From: Aphanomyces cochlioides
Taxonomy: Eukaryota > Oomycota > Saprolegniomycetes > Saprolegniales > Verrucalvaceae
Reading direction: 5' to 3'
NCBI GenBank assembly: GCA_019828595.1
Contig: JAHQRK010000003.1
Span: forward strand, 1,612,001 to 1,676,000
Length of the DNA stretch: 64,000 nucleotides
Shown: positions 20,752 through 31,726 of the stretch, piece by piece
Layout of the letters: each line of letters begins with the position of its first letter
Position numbering within the stretch: the first letter of the stretch is position 1
Translations under genes and position numbers: made by a program
Notes under the pieces: model-generated
Told to the model about the DNA's origin: nothing
The model's input: the letters and a program-made list of their open reading frames with translations, nothing else
Database searches by the model: none

Positions 20752-23700
20752 ATGACCAAGCGATCAGTTCGTCGTCACGTGGAGCATCACAGCGCGACGT
20801 TGTCGTCGTAAGTAGCTCATCGATGCGTTGAATCGACGGCTTGAGCGTTGTCGTGTAGGACTTTGTCGCCGCTGACGGTGTTTCCAAGGCCGTCGCGATC
20901 GATCAAACAGATTTGGTGGTCCCACAACCAAGAACGCTTGTTCTCGTCGTTCTACGCACACAATCCACAAGCGTTTGCTCGCGCGACGTCTCCGACATGC
21001 CACGACGTAGAAGCTGCTGAAGTCCGACGGGTGTACAGTCTCCAACAGCTCGAGACGCTGCGAGGTCCAGCGACATCCCCCAAGAAAAATGAAGACGACG
21101 ATTCAACCTACACACTCGTGCCCAGCCAGCGGCTAGCACGTCTCGAGCGACTCGAAGCGCATCTTCAGGAAGAGCAGGCGCGTCTTGAAACCCACTGCGT
21201 GTGGACATTCCGAGACACTGCAATCTCTGCCAGGTACACCAAGCCAGTTTGAGATTTTCATCATGCTCCATCAGGTTGCCCATCCAATTTGTCGTCGTGG
21301 CCGTCAATTCCATGCTCGACACTGCTATCCGCGACGCCTCGGCAATGTGGTCGCAGCGCTATCTCTCGACGTTCCAATTGCCTCCGTCGCTCGCCACGGC
21401 GATCGCTCAAACGACCAAGCATCTTGACCACTTGGACCATCTCCAGCGCGTGAATAAGTCGCTCAAGCAGCCGCGCCTGCCGCACCAACAGCTCCATGCA
21501 TATGTGACGACGACAGCGCAACTTGCTGACTTGCATCGCCAAGCCATGGAACTCCAAGAAACGTTTGGCCTGGACCGAGAAGAGCACTTGCAACGCTGTC
21601 ATACGCAATGGATGGACGCCAAGGCCCGCAAAGCAGACTACAAGCGCTACGTCGAGCTTGCCTTGCGCTTCCAACCTCTGTCGGAAGTGGATTTCAACGC
21701 GACGCCATGGCCCGGGCGGTTCTCTGAGGTAGGTTTTGACCATGGCGGCTTGTCAAGACGACGTAGAGTCGGTACCATGCTTGTGCTGAACGCCTTGGCA
21801 AGTTTTACGCAACTTATGGCCCGCTCCGCCGCGCCAAGAAGAAAGCTGCCGCGACTCGACTCCAGGCATTTGTCAGAGGATGCCGAGACCGACGGCGGTA
21901 TCGTCCTGCGATGGCAATGCGTGAGCGGTCGTGGAGAAAACTCTGTTGTCGCACTTGCATTGCATGGCACGACTGGACGGTGAAGTCGATCCGTGCCAAG
22001 CGCATCTTGGGCTCTGTCTTGGCATCCAAGCAGCGGTTGTGCTTCACGCGCTGGCAGCAATTCACAATGGACATGCGGCGCGATAAGGAGCGCAGAATCA
22101 AAGAGTCGCTCACTCGCCTCTTGACAAATCGGACGCTGGCTGTCGTTGGAAGATGGAGGGATTATACGCGTCGATGCCGCCGAGTCTGCGTTCTGCACGT
22201 TCGTGCTGTTGCCGCATGGAGAGGCCACGTCTTTCATAAATGGCACCATGGCGTCCACACGATCAAACTCGAACGTCTGCAAGCCGCGAGCTGTCTTCGA
22301 CTCCAAACTAGATGGCGCGGCGTCTTGGCCAAGCGCGCAATCGACCAGAGGTACGATAGCTTGTCCATGGAGCGCCATTTCTAGTCGCATCTAGGCGGCA
22401 GGAGTACAATCAAGCAGTGGTGAAGATCCAAAAGCTACGCCGTGGCTTCAAGAGCCGTCGACAAGTCAACGTGGATGCAATCCGACAGACTCAATGCGAC
22501 GTCTATTTCGAGAGATTTGTCAGCTTGAAACGCGTGATTGCAATTGCTTGCGAAGCCCGTCGACTGCGGCACGAGATGGCGTGTTTAGCTGCTGCAGAGC
22601 ACGACGCCTCTGTCGCTGAGCAAGCTCAGCAAGCCACGAAAGACGGCAAGCGTCAACTGTCCAAGCTAGCTCGAATCGAGCGGGAGAAGCATCGAATGCA
22701 TGCCCATGGAGGATTTCTTCCCAAGTACACCATGACCAAGGAGGAAGCGACGGCGGTCGTGGCGCAAAATGAGCTTGACAAGGCTTTGGAATCTGCGCGA
22801 GACTTGGCACGACATGACTTTCGACTCAAGCAACCGCCGCGGTTTGCATGTCTGCATCCACAAGATTTGCATGCGAGCTTTGCCACGAAAGAGGAATATC
22901 TCACACATGTCAATTGTCCATGCCATGGCTCCGTGGCTGTGTTTCACATGGCGCTGGAGCAAACTCCACTCGACTGGCTGCCATCCACGCCTGCTACGAC
23001 GTCTCTCTTGCGTCTGTGGGTAGCCACACAGTCTGTCATGCACAGCTCCAGCGCCGGTCTTCAGTCGGCCCAGCCGCTTGCCGACGTCATGGCAGTGCCA
23101 CTGACTTCATTGCCAGACGACGTAGCTCAAGCGCTGAAAGACTGGAAGAGCTCCTGTCTGGCCAAACAAGTTGAGCCGCGGACTTTGTTGCGGCAAGCAG
23201 CGCTGCTTCGATGGTGTGTCCTGACCCAGTTGTTTCAACTTGCAGGGCTTCCTGTGGTGAAGATTCCAAGCGCTGCCGACATCTACGAGCTCCATTCGCG
23301 CCGATACCACCAAGCTAAAGCGGTCTATTATTCTTGCTGGGCAGCTAAACAGCACAAGCTTCTTCTCCCTCACTTGCAACGAGATGCTTTGAAGGCCTTG
23401 CAGAGCATTGGTGACAAAGCTCGCCAAAATATTGTTCACCGTCGTCATCGAGCAATGCATTGGTTGCATCAGCGTGCTTCGTTTGCCTTCCTGCTACTGA
23501 TAGGCCGTCGAGCTGCTAAAAACGTGGCCGTGACGAAACGAGCGCGCAGTCAACTGTGGAGCTTTTCGACACAAGCCAAGAATGGTCTTCGTCAACGACG
23601 TCAAACGCTAACGCAACTTCAGCGCCAGCGACGACACGCCTACGTCAGATTGGACCAGGCCGCGTGGCTTGCTGCATCTGCGTCCTTATCGCTTGTCGTA

Positions 23701-23829
23701 AGTACCATCGTGGAACGTGCTGCTTGCAACATTCGACGGCAACAAGCGCAGGCTTTTCTTCTTGATGTCGTTCGATCTGCATGGATTCAACTCAACAGCA
23801 ATGAACCCCTTAGCCCCCACTGCGACTAA
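20752..23829 (+). CDS. large IQ-motif, coiled-coil cytoskeletal protein
   Basis: Six exons read by splicing: MTKRSVRRHVEHHSATLS joined across a short intron to TLSPLTVFPRP, then a charged helix region (LVPSQRLARLERLEAHLQ), an exon from RLPIQFVVVAVNSM, one from FYATYGPLRRAKKKAAATRL, and a last long one starting RQEYNQAVVKIQKLRRGFKS. IQ-type motifs: ATRLQAFVRGCRDRRRY, SCLRLQTRWRGVLAKRA, VVKIQKLRRGFKSRRQ; many Trp-spaced helices (WHDWTVKSIRAKRIL, RLCFTRWQQFT) recall Sfi1-like centrin-binding repeats. A Cys/His segment HVNCPCHGSVAVFH lies mid-protein. It probably binds calmodulin or centrin at basal bodies or cytoskeleton. The stop at 23829 overlaps an ATG of the downstream transporter frame at 23801. 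Confidence 0.75.
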
Positions 23830-23920
23830 ACCCCTCAATGAAACCCTTAAACCCCTTCAACCCCTGACATCAGGTAACCGCCGTACGGATAGTATTATCC
23901 GGACTGGACACTTCCAAGCG

Positions 23921-25506
23921 ATGAGCCACAACGACGACGACAAGAAGCCTCTACAGAGACATCTCGTGTCTCCGGCTACGACATGGATCTTCGTGTTGTT
24001 CTGCTTGATAAACATGCTCAATTTTATCGACCGAGGGATTATTCCCGGCGCGCCGACGCAGTTTCAATACTTTATCAAGGAAACACTCAACATTTCGATC
24101 GGTGACGAGAGCAAATACTTGGGTCTCCTCGCGTCGTCGTTTATTGCGAGCTATGCGGGCTTCATCCTTCTCTTTGGGTATCTCTCCATCTTTATCAAGC
24201 CATTCCAGCTCGTTGGTATCGGTTTGTCCGTTTGGTGTATCGCTGTGGCCATATGTGGAGCATCGAAACATGCTAACAGCTTTGGACTGTTGCTCTTTGG
24301 TCGCATCTTGAGCGGCATTGGAGAATCCTCGTTCCAGTGCATTGCACCGCCATTCATTGACGACCATGCGCCACAGTCGTCCCGCACCCTCTGGCTCGGT
24401 GTCTTCTTCTCATGTATATCTGTAAGTGATGCCCTCTTGCCCCCTTCCTATTTTCCAGTAGGTTGGGACCGCAATAGGATACGAATACGGCGCAATCATT
24501 GCGAATTCGTCGTGGGGATGGGGATGGGCGTTCTACTGGGAAGCTATCCTTATGCTGCCCCTCGTTCTCGTGTGCCTGCGTGGAATCCCCGACGAGTACA
24601 ACATTGCTGGAAACCGCCAGCACAATCACCGACACGAACCGTTGCCAAATGAAGATGAGGAAACTCTTGATGAAGAAGCTGCTACGCCGCGACCTACACC
24701 AGAATCGACACCAGTCCTCCGTCATGAACCTTTCCTGATGGAAGTGGCGGCGGTGTGCAACAATGCCGTCTTTTTGCTCACGGTATTTGGCAACGCTGCG
24801 TTTACGTTCTCGTTGGCAGGGCTTAGCGTCTTTGGTCCCATGTTTCTCATCGGCCTTGGGCTCTTCGAAAAGGAAACCGATGCGTCCATTGTGTTTGGTT
24901 CGATCGTTGGTACGTGTATGGCGTCGTGGCAGTTTGTATCTCATGGATCTCCTTTTAGTCTTGAGCGGATTAATTGGCACTCCGCTTGGTGGATTAGCAC
25001 TCGATCGAGGGTGCAAGAGCTATCCACATTTGCGGCAATATCTCGCCCTGCGCCAAGTATTTCTATCCATGGCGATTGGAACGTCGTTGGCACTCATGGC
25101 ATGGTGCTTGCTACCTCACAAGCTCAGTTTTCTCTTCGTGTTTGGCGTGGCTTTGACATTCCTCTTTGCGACAACTTCGGCCAGTGCAATCATCGTCTTG
25201 ATGACTGTGGAACCATCTCGTCGTGCACTTGCAGTGGGGGTGAACACCCTCCTCCTCCATCTCTTTGGCGACGTGCCGTCACCAATTATCCTCGGTGCAC
25301 TCAAGGACACCTGGGCTCCTCACTGTGGTAGCATTGAGCTTGATGGTCAAATCGTTCTCAATCCCGATTGCGCCAAGGATTTCCACGGCCTCTTGCTCTC
25401 GTTGCTTTTTCCCCTTCTCTGGCTTATTTGGGCGGTCCTGTCGTACGGCGGCGCCGCATGGCTCGTGCAACGACGCTTGCGACTGCAAGGCGTTGCTGAC
25501 GTTTAG
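23921..25506 (+). CDS. Spinster-like major facilitator transporter
   Basis: Three exons. Twelve-helix MFS pattern: helix 1 IFVLFCLINMLNFIDRGIIP with the family NFIDR motif, helix 2 GLLASSFIASYAGFILLFGY, helix 4-5 FGRILSGIGESSFQCIAPPF, and a C-terminal half with LALDRGCKSYPHLRQYLALR. The GRILSGIGESSF loop and FIDRG match the Spinster/SPNS group, which export sphingosine-1-phosphate or lysophospholipids. A cytosolic acidic loop (EDEETLDEEAATP) divides the halves. Introns lie after CIS and after SIV. Start set at MSHNDDDKKPL (23921); an in-frame ATG at 23801 would add 40 residues and overlap the upstream gene by 29 bp. The substrate is inferred from family only. Confidence 0.85.
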
Positions 25507-26204
25507 CCACGTCATCAAGTGTCAAAAATGGAAGAAAAAGAGATAAATTCATATTTCTAATATATCAATTTAGCAACAATTGATATTAAATTTTCTTCTC
25601 TATGCGAATATTTGGGCTTAAATTAATCTCAGATAAAAATAGAAAATAGAAAACAATTTGGAAAGGAGGACGATATGGTGCTCATTATCCATACTACACT
25701 CACGAACTGATGAATAAATCGTACAAGGAGCATGTTGGGTGGCGTGATTTACAATAAGCTCGTGTGGGTGATGGTCTTGTCCATACTGGAACACTTCGAA
25801 TAAATATATCATAAATTAGTAATTTCTATAAAATGGACACACTTTGTGTTTTTTTCCTCTTGTGAGTTTCACACAGGAGACTCACATTCCTAGTCCAGGA
25901 CGGTAGACATGTCCTGTTTACGTACGAGGTGTCGGAGTGGCTGCAGCAATAGAGGGAAAAATTGATGGGCTATGAAGTCCCGTGGCAGCCGTGGAGTAGT
26001 CCAGATTAGTCTAGCTATAATATATGGGCGGGCAACGAGGTCTGTGTCGTAACAGGCATGTGTTGGACATGGTGGTGTAGTTTCTGGTTCGGAATGGGGG
26101 TCACCCCTCCTTTATACTGAGAGTTTGTATTTAAATACAATTTTCAAATAAATTGTCTATCGCGTGACGTTGGTTTTGCATTGTGTTTCACGTTGCCGAG
26201 AGAG
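25507..26204. other. AT-rich intergenic region
   Basis: About 700 bp without a supported gene, strongly AT-rich at 25530-25660 and again before 26150. Only short, motif-free frames are present. The run up to 26160 is the probable promoter of the Sac1 gene. Confidence 0.5.
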
Positions 26205-28244
26205 ATGCTCAAGGTGCACCGCAAGTCGAATGAACTGTTGCTGGAAGACTGCCGCAAGGGAGAGTCCAGCTGGCTCCGTGTGACGTTCCCATCCGCCAAG
26301 TCGGGAGGAGGGAAAGAAAGTGACAGCGATTCGTCCAAGCAGGTTATTGAGCTCGAAGAAGTTGCCCGCGTGAAGGATGACACGGATACTGCGCCCGTTG
26401 AAGTGAAAGCGTTATATGGCGTGTATACGCTTTTGTCGGGTCCTTTTCTGGCATTTATCAAAGATGCTCGCGTGGTTGGGAAGGGCCCGAATGATGAAAA
26501 CCTCTACCAGCTCCTCGAATTGGAATTTATCCCCGTGTCCGAAATCGCTGAGCGACACTTTCAAACGAATGCGAGCAAGCAAGAAAAACGCGACCAATCG
26601 ATCTACCTCAAGATGCTTCAAAGTATCGGAAAGAGCAAGATGTTTTACTTCTCGTTTGACTACCCATTGACGTTGTCGGCTCAACGCCACGCTTTATCCG
26701 TCTCCTCGTCCAAGTTGCCCGCACATGCCCGTGCTGACGAATCTTTCTTTTGGAACAAACCAGTCTTGGAACCATTCCTGCGCTCCAAGCTGAAATTGGA
26801 CCGATGGATTGTTCCTGTCATCAATGGCTTCGTGAAAGTGGCCAAGAATTTGCGAGTCTCAGCCGATCATCCTCCCATTGATTTGTTTTTCTTCACTCGA
26901 CGAAGCTGGCACCGCGTTGGAACACGCTTCAACGTACGTGGCGTCGATAAAGATGGACATTGTGCCAATTTTGCTGAGACGGAAATGCTCATCAGAAAGA
27001 ACGACGGTAGTATTTGCTCGTACGTCCAAATCCGTGGCTCCATTCCTCTCTACTGGGATCAAATGGTCACACTCAAGTATATGCCTCGCACGCGCTACGC
27101 GTACAGCTCGTCAGACTTGATCGACTGGAACGAACTTGCTTTCCGTGCCCATTTCGACCAAGTGATTGCCAAATATGGCCATGTGACTGTCGTCAACTTG
27201 ATTGACAAGAACGGCAAGTCGTCTACTGTGCGCGATCAGAACCAGCTCGGTTCAGCGTTCCAAAAGTACGCCAAGAAGTACAACCAAAACCAAGGCGCGT
27301 CCACCGCGGTTGTGGAAGAACCAGAGGAGCCGTCTAATTTGCGTCAACGTAAGCTGTCAAAGGAGTCGTCAGTGCCAACGCTTGAAAAGACCACTTCTGC
27401 GTCTACGTTAACGTCGACGTCTCTCTTTGCGCAGCCAATTGCGTACATTTGGTTTGACTTCCACGACGAATGCCGCAAGATGCAATGGGGCAACCTGGCG
27501 AAACTCATGGAACAAGCGTCCGACTGCTTTGCCAAGTACGACTGGTTTGAAGCGGACCGTGATGGCCGCGTCATCAAGAAGCAGAAAGGTGTCTTTCGTG
27601 TGAACTGCATGGACAACCTCGATCGCACCAATGTCGTCATGAGTCTCGTCGCCCGGCGCTGTATCCTTCTCTGCCTCCGTCTCGCCGACACACCTGGTCT
27701 CGGCTGGCTTGACTCGCCATTCCCAGCGTTTGAATCCTTTTTCAAGAACGCCTGGGCCGACAATGCCGACGCTGTTTCCATCATGTATGCTGGTACCGGA
27801 GCCCTCAAGACGGACTTTACTCGTACTGGCAAACGCACGATCGTTGGTGCGCTCCAAGATGGCGTCAATTCGGTCACGCGATACTATCTCAACAACTTTT
27901 GCGATGGCATTCGTCAAGATGCGCTTGATTTGTTCGTTGGGAACTACGTCATTGATCGCCGCACTGACAGTCCGTTCACAGTTCAGCAACAGCACAGCTT
28001 TGCATTCATGTGTGCTGAAGCGCTCGGCATTGCGATTCTCGTGACTGGTGTATCGTTGTCTCTCCATTGGAGCGACGATGTTCGTGTGCGTATCCGCGAT
28101 GGCCTCGGCACAGCAGCAGCTGGCCTCGCTCTCCTCGCTTACTTGCTCCTGAAGAAAGGGTCGTTCCGATCGGTAGGACGACACTGTGTGTGCAAGCCAG
28201 CATTTTGCTCGACTGGTTACATCCGAAAAGCCGACCCCAAGTAG
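26205..28244 (+). CDS. Sac1-type phosphoinositide phosphatase, membrane-anchored
   Basis: Single exon, about 679 codons; first in-frame ATG at 26205 (MLKVHRKSNELL). The SAC domain runs from LYGVYTLLSGPFLAFIKDA through YFSFDYPLTLS, FFTRRSWHRVGTRFNVRGVD, ETEMLI, RGSIPLYWDQ and WFDFHDECRKMQWGNL to the catalytic loop FRVNCMDNLDRTNVVMSLVA (CX5RT). Two C-terminal hydrophobic helices (EALGIAILVTGVSLSLHW and AAAGLALLAYLLLKK) match ER/Golgi Sac1, which dephosphorylates PI4P. The tail ends in a basic KADPK. All catalytic residues are present. Followed by the convergent LC8 gene 38 bp away. Confidence 0.93.
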   Translation: MLKVHRKSNELLLEDCRKGESSWLRVTFPSAKSGGGKESDSDSSKQVIELEEVARVKDDTDTAPVEVKALYGVYTLLSGPFLAFIKDARVVGKGPNDENLYQLLELEFIPVSEIAERHFQTNASKQEKRDQSIYLKMLQSIGKSKMFYFSFDYPLTLSAQRHALSVSSSKLPAHARADESFFWNKPVLEPFLRSKLKLDRWIVPVINGFVKVAKNLRVSADHPPIDLFFFTRRSWHRVGTRFNVRGVDKDGHCANFAETEMLIRKNDGSICSYVQIRGSIPLYWDQMVTLKYMPRTRYAYSSSDLIDWNELAFRAHFDQVIAKYGHVTVVNLIDKNGKSSTVRDQNQLGSAFQKYAKKYNQNQGASTAVVEEPEEPSNLRQRKLSKESSVPTLEKTTSASTLTSTSLFAQPIAYIWFDFHDECRKMQWGNLAKLMEQASDCFAKYDWFEADRDGRVIKKQKGVFRVNCMDNLDRTNVVMSLVARRCILLCLRLADTPGLGWLDSPFPAFESFFKNAWADNADAVSIMYAGTGALKTDFTRTGKRTIVGALQDGVNSVTRYYLNNFCDGIRQDALDLFVGNYVIDRRTDSPFTVQQQHSFAFMCAEALGIAILVTGVSLSLHWSDDVRVRIRDGLGTAAAGLALLAYLLLKKGSFRSVGRHCVCKPAFCSTGYIRKADPK

Positions 28245-28282
28245 ATCTAGAGGTTGCATATATATACAACAATTCATGGAGC

Positions 28283-28561
28283 TTAAGCCGTCGCAAAGAG
28301 TACGACGGCCATCTGACCGATATAAAAGTAGAGAAACTTGGAGTGCTCGTGCGTCACATAACAAGCCATGTTGCGTCCAACACAGCAATGCCACAACATC
28401 CCGTGATACTTCTGTTCAAAGTGTCGCTTGATCTTGGCCGCGACAAACTGTTCGTTCACTTCCGATTCGATTGCTGACTGAGCGACCCAGATGACTTCAT
28501 CTTGTAACTCTTGGTCCATCGTCGAGTTCTTGATGACGGGCTTGACTGCTGCCGATGCCAT
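28283..28561 (-). CDS. dynein light chain LC8 (DYNLL family)
   Basis: Intronless 92-codon gene. The fold is recognisable from VIKNSTMDQELQDEVIWVAQ, IKRHFEQKYHGMLWHCCVGR, NMACYVTHEHSKFLYFYIGQ and the end VVLFATA, which align along the whole length of LC8. LC8 is a homodimer in cytoplasmic and axonemal dynein and a hub for many short linear motifs. The start is the second in-frame ATG (MASAAVKP), which gives the normal LC8 length; an upstream in-frame ATG would add about 30 residues. It has slightly more negatively charged helices than animal LC8. Confidence 0.95.
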   Translation of the reverse strand: MASAAVKPVIKNSTMDQELQDEVIWVAQSAIESEVNEQFVAAKIKRHFEQKYHGMLWHCCVGRNMACYVTHEHSKFLYFYIGQMAVVLFATA

Positions 28562-28839
28562 GATTGCACGCGACTCTTGGAAATTTACAAAATATCTTCG
28601 GATTTCGAGATCAAACTTCGAAATTCGACCAAATCCTAAAGTTGGCGCCATTTTCAAATTCGACGAGAGGATGCAACATCGAGGGAGAGTGAGAAAGGGC
28701 AGACAGACACTGTCGATTGCGAGGATAGAGGAAAGACGAAGGAATTGGCGATGATTTAGCGATCAGACGGACCAAGACGGTTCCACATGCTACGTAACCG
28801 ACAGATAAATGCAGGCCTAGAATCGATATCGATGGATCA

Positions 28840-31543
28840 ATGTCCGAGAAGTCCCCAGTAAGCATAAAGGCGAAAGCCCGAAAGCTCAAAAACATGCTCA
28901 TGTTGAGCCAGTTGTCACCTCTACCCATTTATGATGTTGGACAGGAAACAGAACCAGAAGAAAAAGCGACTGGTGCTTTTGGATATGTTTTTCCCCATAT
29001 CGACCATGCCATGATTGAGCCTCAAGATGGTGATACTTCGAAATGCTACCTTGGCTGCCCTGTACGATCGCGACGAATGGCCAACATCATGGCAGAATTG
29101 GAAGCTCGGTTCTGGAAGAAAGTAAATGCTCCTGCAACCCAGGCTCTTGTTTATCAACGACCATCAATTGAAACCCCATCCAAGGATTTTATTCCAAGCC
29201 ACACGGATGAAACTTGTCTGCGATTCAACTCATGGTTTGAGAGCGGTAATCTAGATTGCGCGTATCGAGTATACAACAGAAATTACGCTTCGTACATGCC
29301 CTTGTGCACCAAACATCTTCAATTGAGTCACTCGAAACGTCTCCCAAGAAATCGACGAAGCTCTATTCAAATCGACCCAGAATTCTTACCCATGACTGTG
29401 GACCAGGAATATGATCTTTTTTGCGACTGTGACACTTATACTTATGGTTGAATTATTCAAACGTGATCAGTGTTAACTGGGCAAATAGGTCATGTTCAAT
29501 GGTACTACTTCCAAGTCAAAGTTAAGATCCCCCAAGGCCAATCCTCGCTTCTCGTTCGCTTCAATATTCGCAACATGATCAAACGAGACAGTCTATACAA
29601 TGAAGGCATGTTGCCAACAGTTTACTCCGAAGTAAGTTGATTCTTTGACTACGATCTAAAATATTGCCAGGCACTGGCAGCACAAGGTATTAAGGGCTGG
29701 ACCCACGCAGGAGAAGAAGCATTTTACTACGAGAATTCAGACGATGTCATGCGTGCACAAAGGCGGCACCACTACACACTCTCTTTTGTTTACAAATTTC
29801 ACGCTCATCTATCGGACATCGACACAGTTTACTTTGCTCACTGTTTCCCATACACATACACGAATCTCCAGACATACATGGGATCTCTTGTTGCTTGTCC
29901 CACCCGGGGGCCAAATATTCGCCGTCGCACATTGTGTACGACATTATGCGGCAATGCATGTGACGTGCTCACAATCACAGAGTATTCTGCTGAGCCCCAA
30001 GGTATGCCGAGGCTTAAAGTGGACCTCATGCGCCTGTAGTACTGATGATGCGAACTGGAGTTGTCTTGACCGCGCGTGTACATCCTGGTGAAACTAATGG
30101 GAGCTTCGTTATGCAAGGTATCATTGACTTTCTAACTGGCCCGTCGACCGAAGCCAAGAGTTTACGTCAGTGCTTTGTTTTCAAAATTATCCCAATGCTA
30201 AACCCAGACGGAGTGATTCACGGCAACTACCGCTGCTCCCTAGCTGGGGTTGATTTAAATCGACGGTGGTCTAACCCTTCGCCAACTAATCATCCTACGA
30301 TTTACGCGGCAAAACGAATGATCGCTGCCATGCGCAACTCACGTCGCGTTATCTTCTTCTGCGATATCCACGGTCACAGTAGAAAGAAGAATATGTTCTT
30401 GTAAGTGCAAGACTCATGAAGCAATCATACAATTATCCTAGATATGGATGCAAACCTTTTAGTACATGGTCTCAATTTGAAGCTGCGAGGGTCCGACTTT
30501 TTCCCTATTTACTTTCAAAGATATCTAGTGCTGATCAAGGTAGGCTACTTGAAGTGCTTGAAATGATTTGTCGTAGGGGGTTACTTCAGTTTTACTGATT
30601 GCACATTTAATGTTGCTCGGGCTAAACGATCAACGGGGCGAGTTGCTATTTGGAACGACGTGCGCATCCTCAACAGCTTTACTCTTGAAACCTCGTTTTG
30701 TGGGTGAGTTTTGATTTTATCAGAGGTAATCAACATCTTTCGTCCACTAGAACTGGTGAAAACAAATCGAAACGATTTCCTACGACTCAGCGACGCACTA
30801 CTACTGCAGACAACACACACTACATGATTCATGATCTTTTTCAGTCTGGCGAAAAATTTTGTTGTGGCCTCGGAGCCTACAGCCGGCTTTTGGGCATCCA
30901 ACCCATCGATGACAGCTCAATTCCTCCTCCTGAAGCAGTTCTTCCGAGTCACACAGATAATAGCATATCGCAAAAAGATGGAAATGGCCCTGTTCAGCCA
31001 ACAGACAACAATAGTGACTTCATCTTATCACCCGAGGCTATTGAAGTGCTCGAGGAAATCACAACTGTGACGCCACTCTCGGAGGATATCGATGACGACG
31101 AATCAGGCTCAGACTCAAATCCTTCAGAGGATAATATGGACCCAGACGAGCTCGAGCAGAATACGAAGTGGTTGTCACTGATGACTCACCCTCGTTCCCA
31201 AAGGACATGTGTGCCTTCTACTCAATTTGACGAAACGCCACAATTAAATCCTGTTCTTCATCCTCCCTTTCGACGCCCGTACGAACAACTCTTCCTCTCT
31301 ATCTAATTTATGTGTAGTACAAAGAGCTTTCTGAAATCTATTTCCAATACCAATTCTAGACCTTCCACCGTTCCTACAATGGAATCCCCACCAGCGATCA
31401 ACGCCCTTGACGTATTTAAGCCGGCTCAATTCTCACCGCAAAAAGTCAAGGACCCTATTCCAGTTGCTGTGGCCGTGCCTTCACGTCGTCCGAGTGCCTC
31501 ATCTCTTCAGATTCCGGTACACGACAAAGTGTCTTTTATCTAA
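28840..31543 (+). CDS. cytosolic carboxypeptidase (CCP, M14B), tubulin deglutamylase type
   Basis: About ten exons with 40-60 nt introns. The N-terminal CCP domain includes ETCLRFNSWFESGNLDCAYR, then HVQWYYFQVKV and SLLVRFNIRNM. The catalytic domain has the zinc ligands His/Glu in TARVHPGETNGSFVMQGIID, LNPDGVIHGNYRCSLAGVDL-NRRW, the third zinc His in IFFCDIHGHSRKKNMF, and the catalytic Glu in NSFTLETSFCG. These are the M14B signatures of enzymes that trim glutamates from tubulin. A long acidic, Ser/Pro-rich tail follows. The last exon starts after a 43-nt intron (PPFRRP|TKSFLKSIS) and ends at 31543; a further 3' exon is possible. Codons are more AT-rich than in neighbours. Confidence 0.9.
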
Positions 31544-31726
31544 ACGCAGAGATAGAAGCCATCAAATGCAAACACTGCTATCGCAGGACTGCATCGAGAG
31601 CTAATTAAGAGACGCATCAGCATCAAGTCTGAACTGAAAATACAAGAATAAATGGGCAATCACACAGCCATATTTAAAACGTCAGCATCGAGCGTGGTGT
31701 CAACTACACTTCGATTATCTCTTATC

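Noticed and set aside
25930..25960. A GGTGTCGGAGTGGCTG stretch resembling the 5' part of a tRNA.
   Set aside because: No complementary acceptor strand or T-arm downstream.
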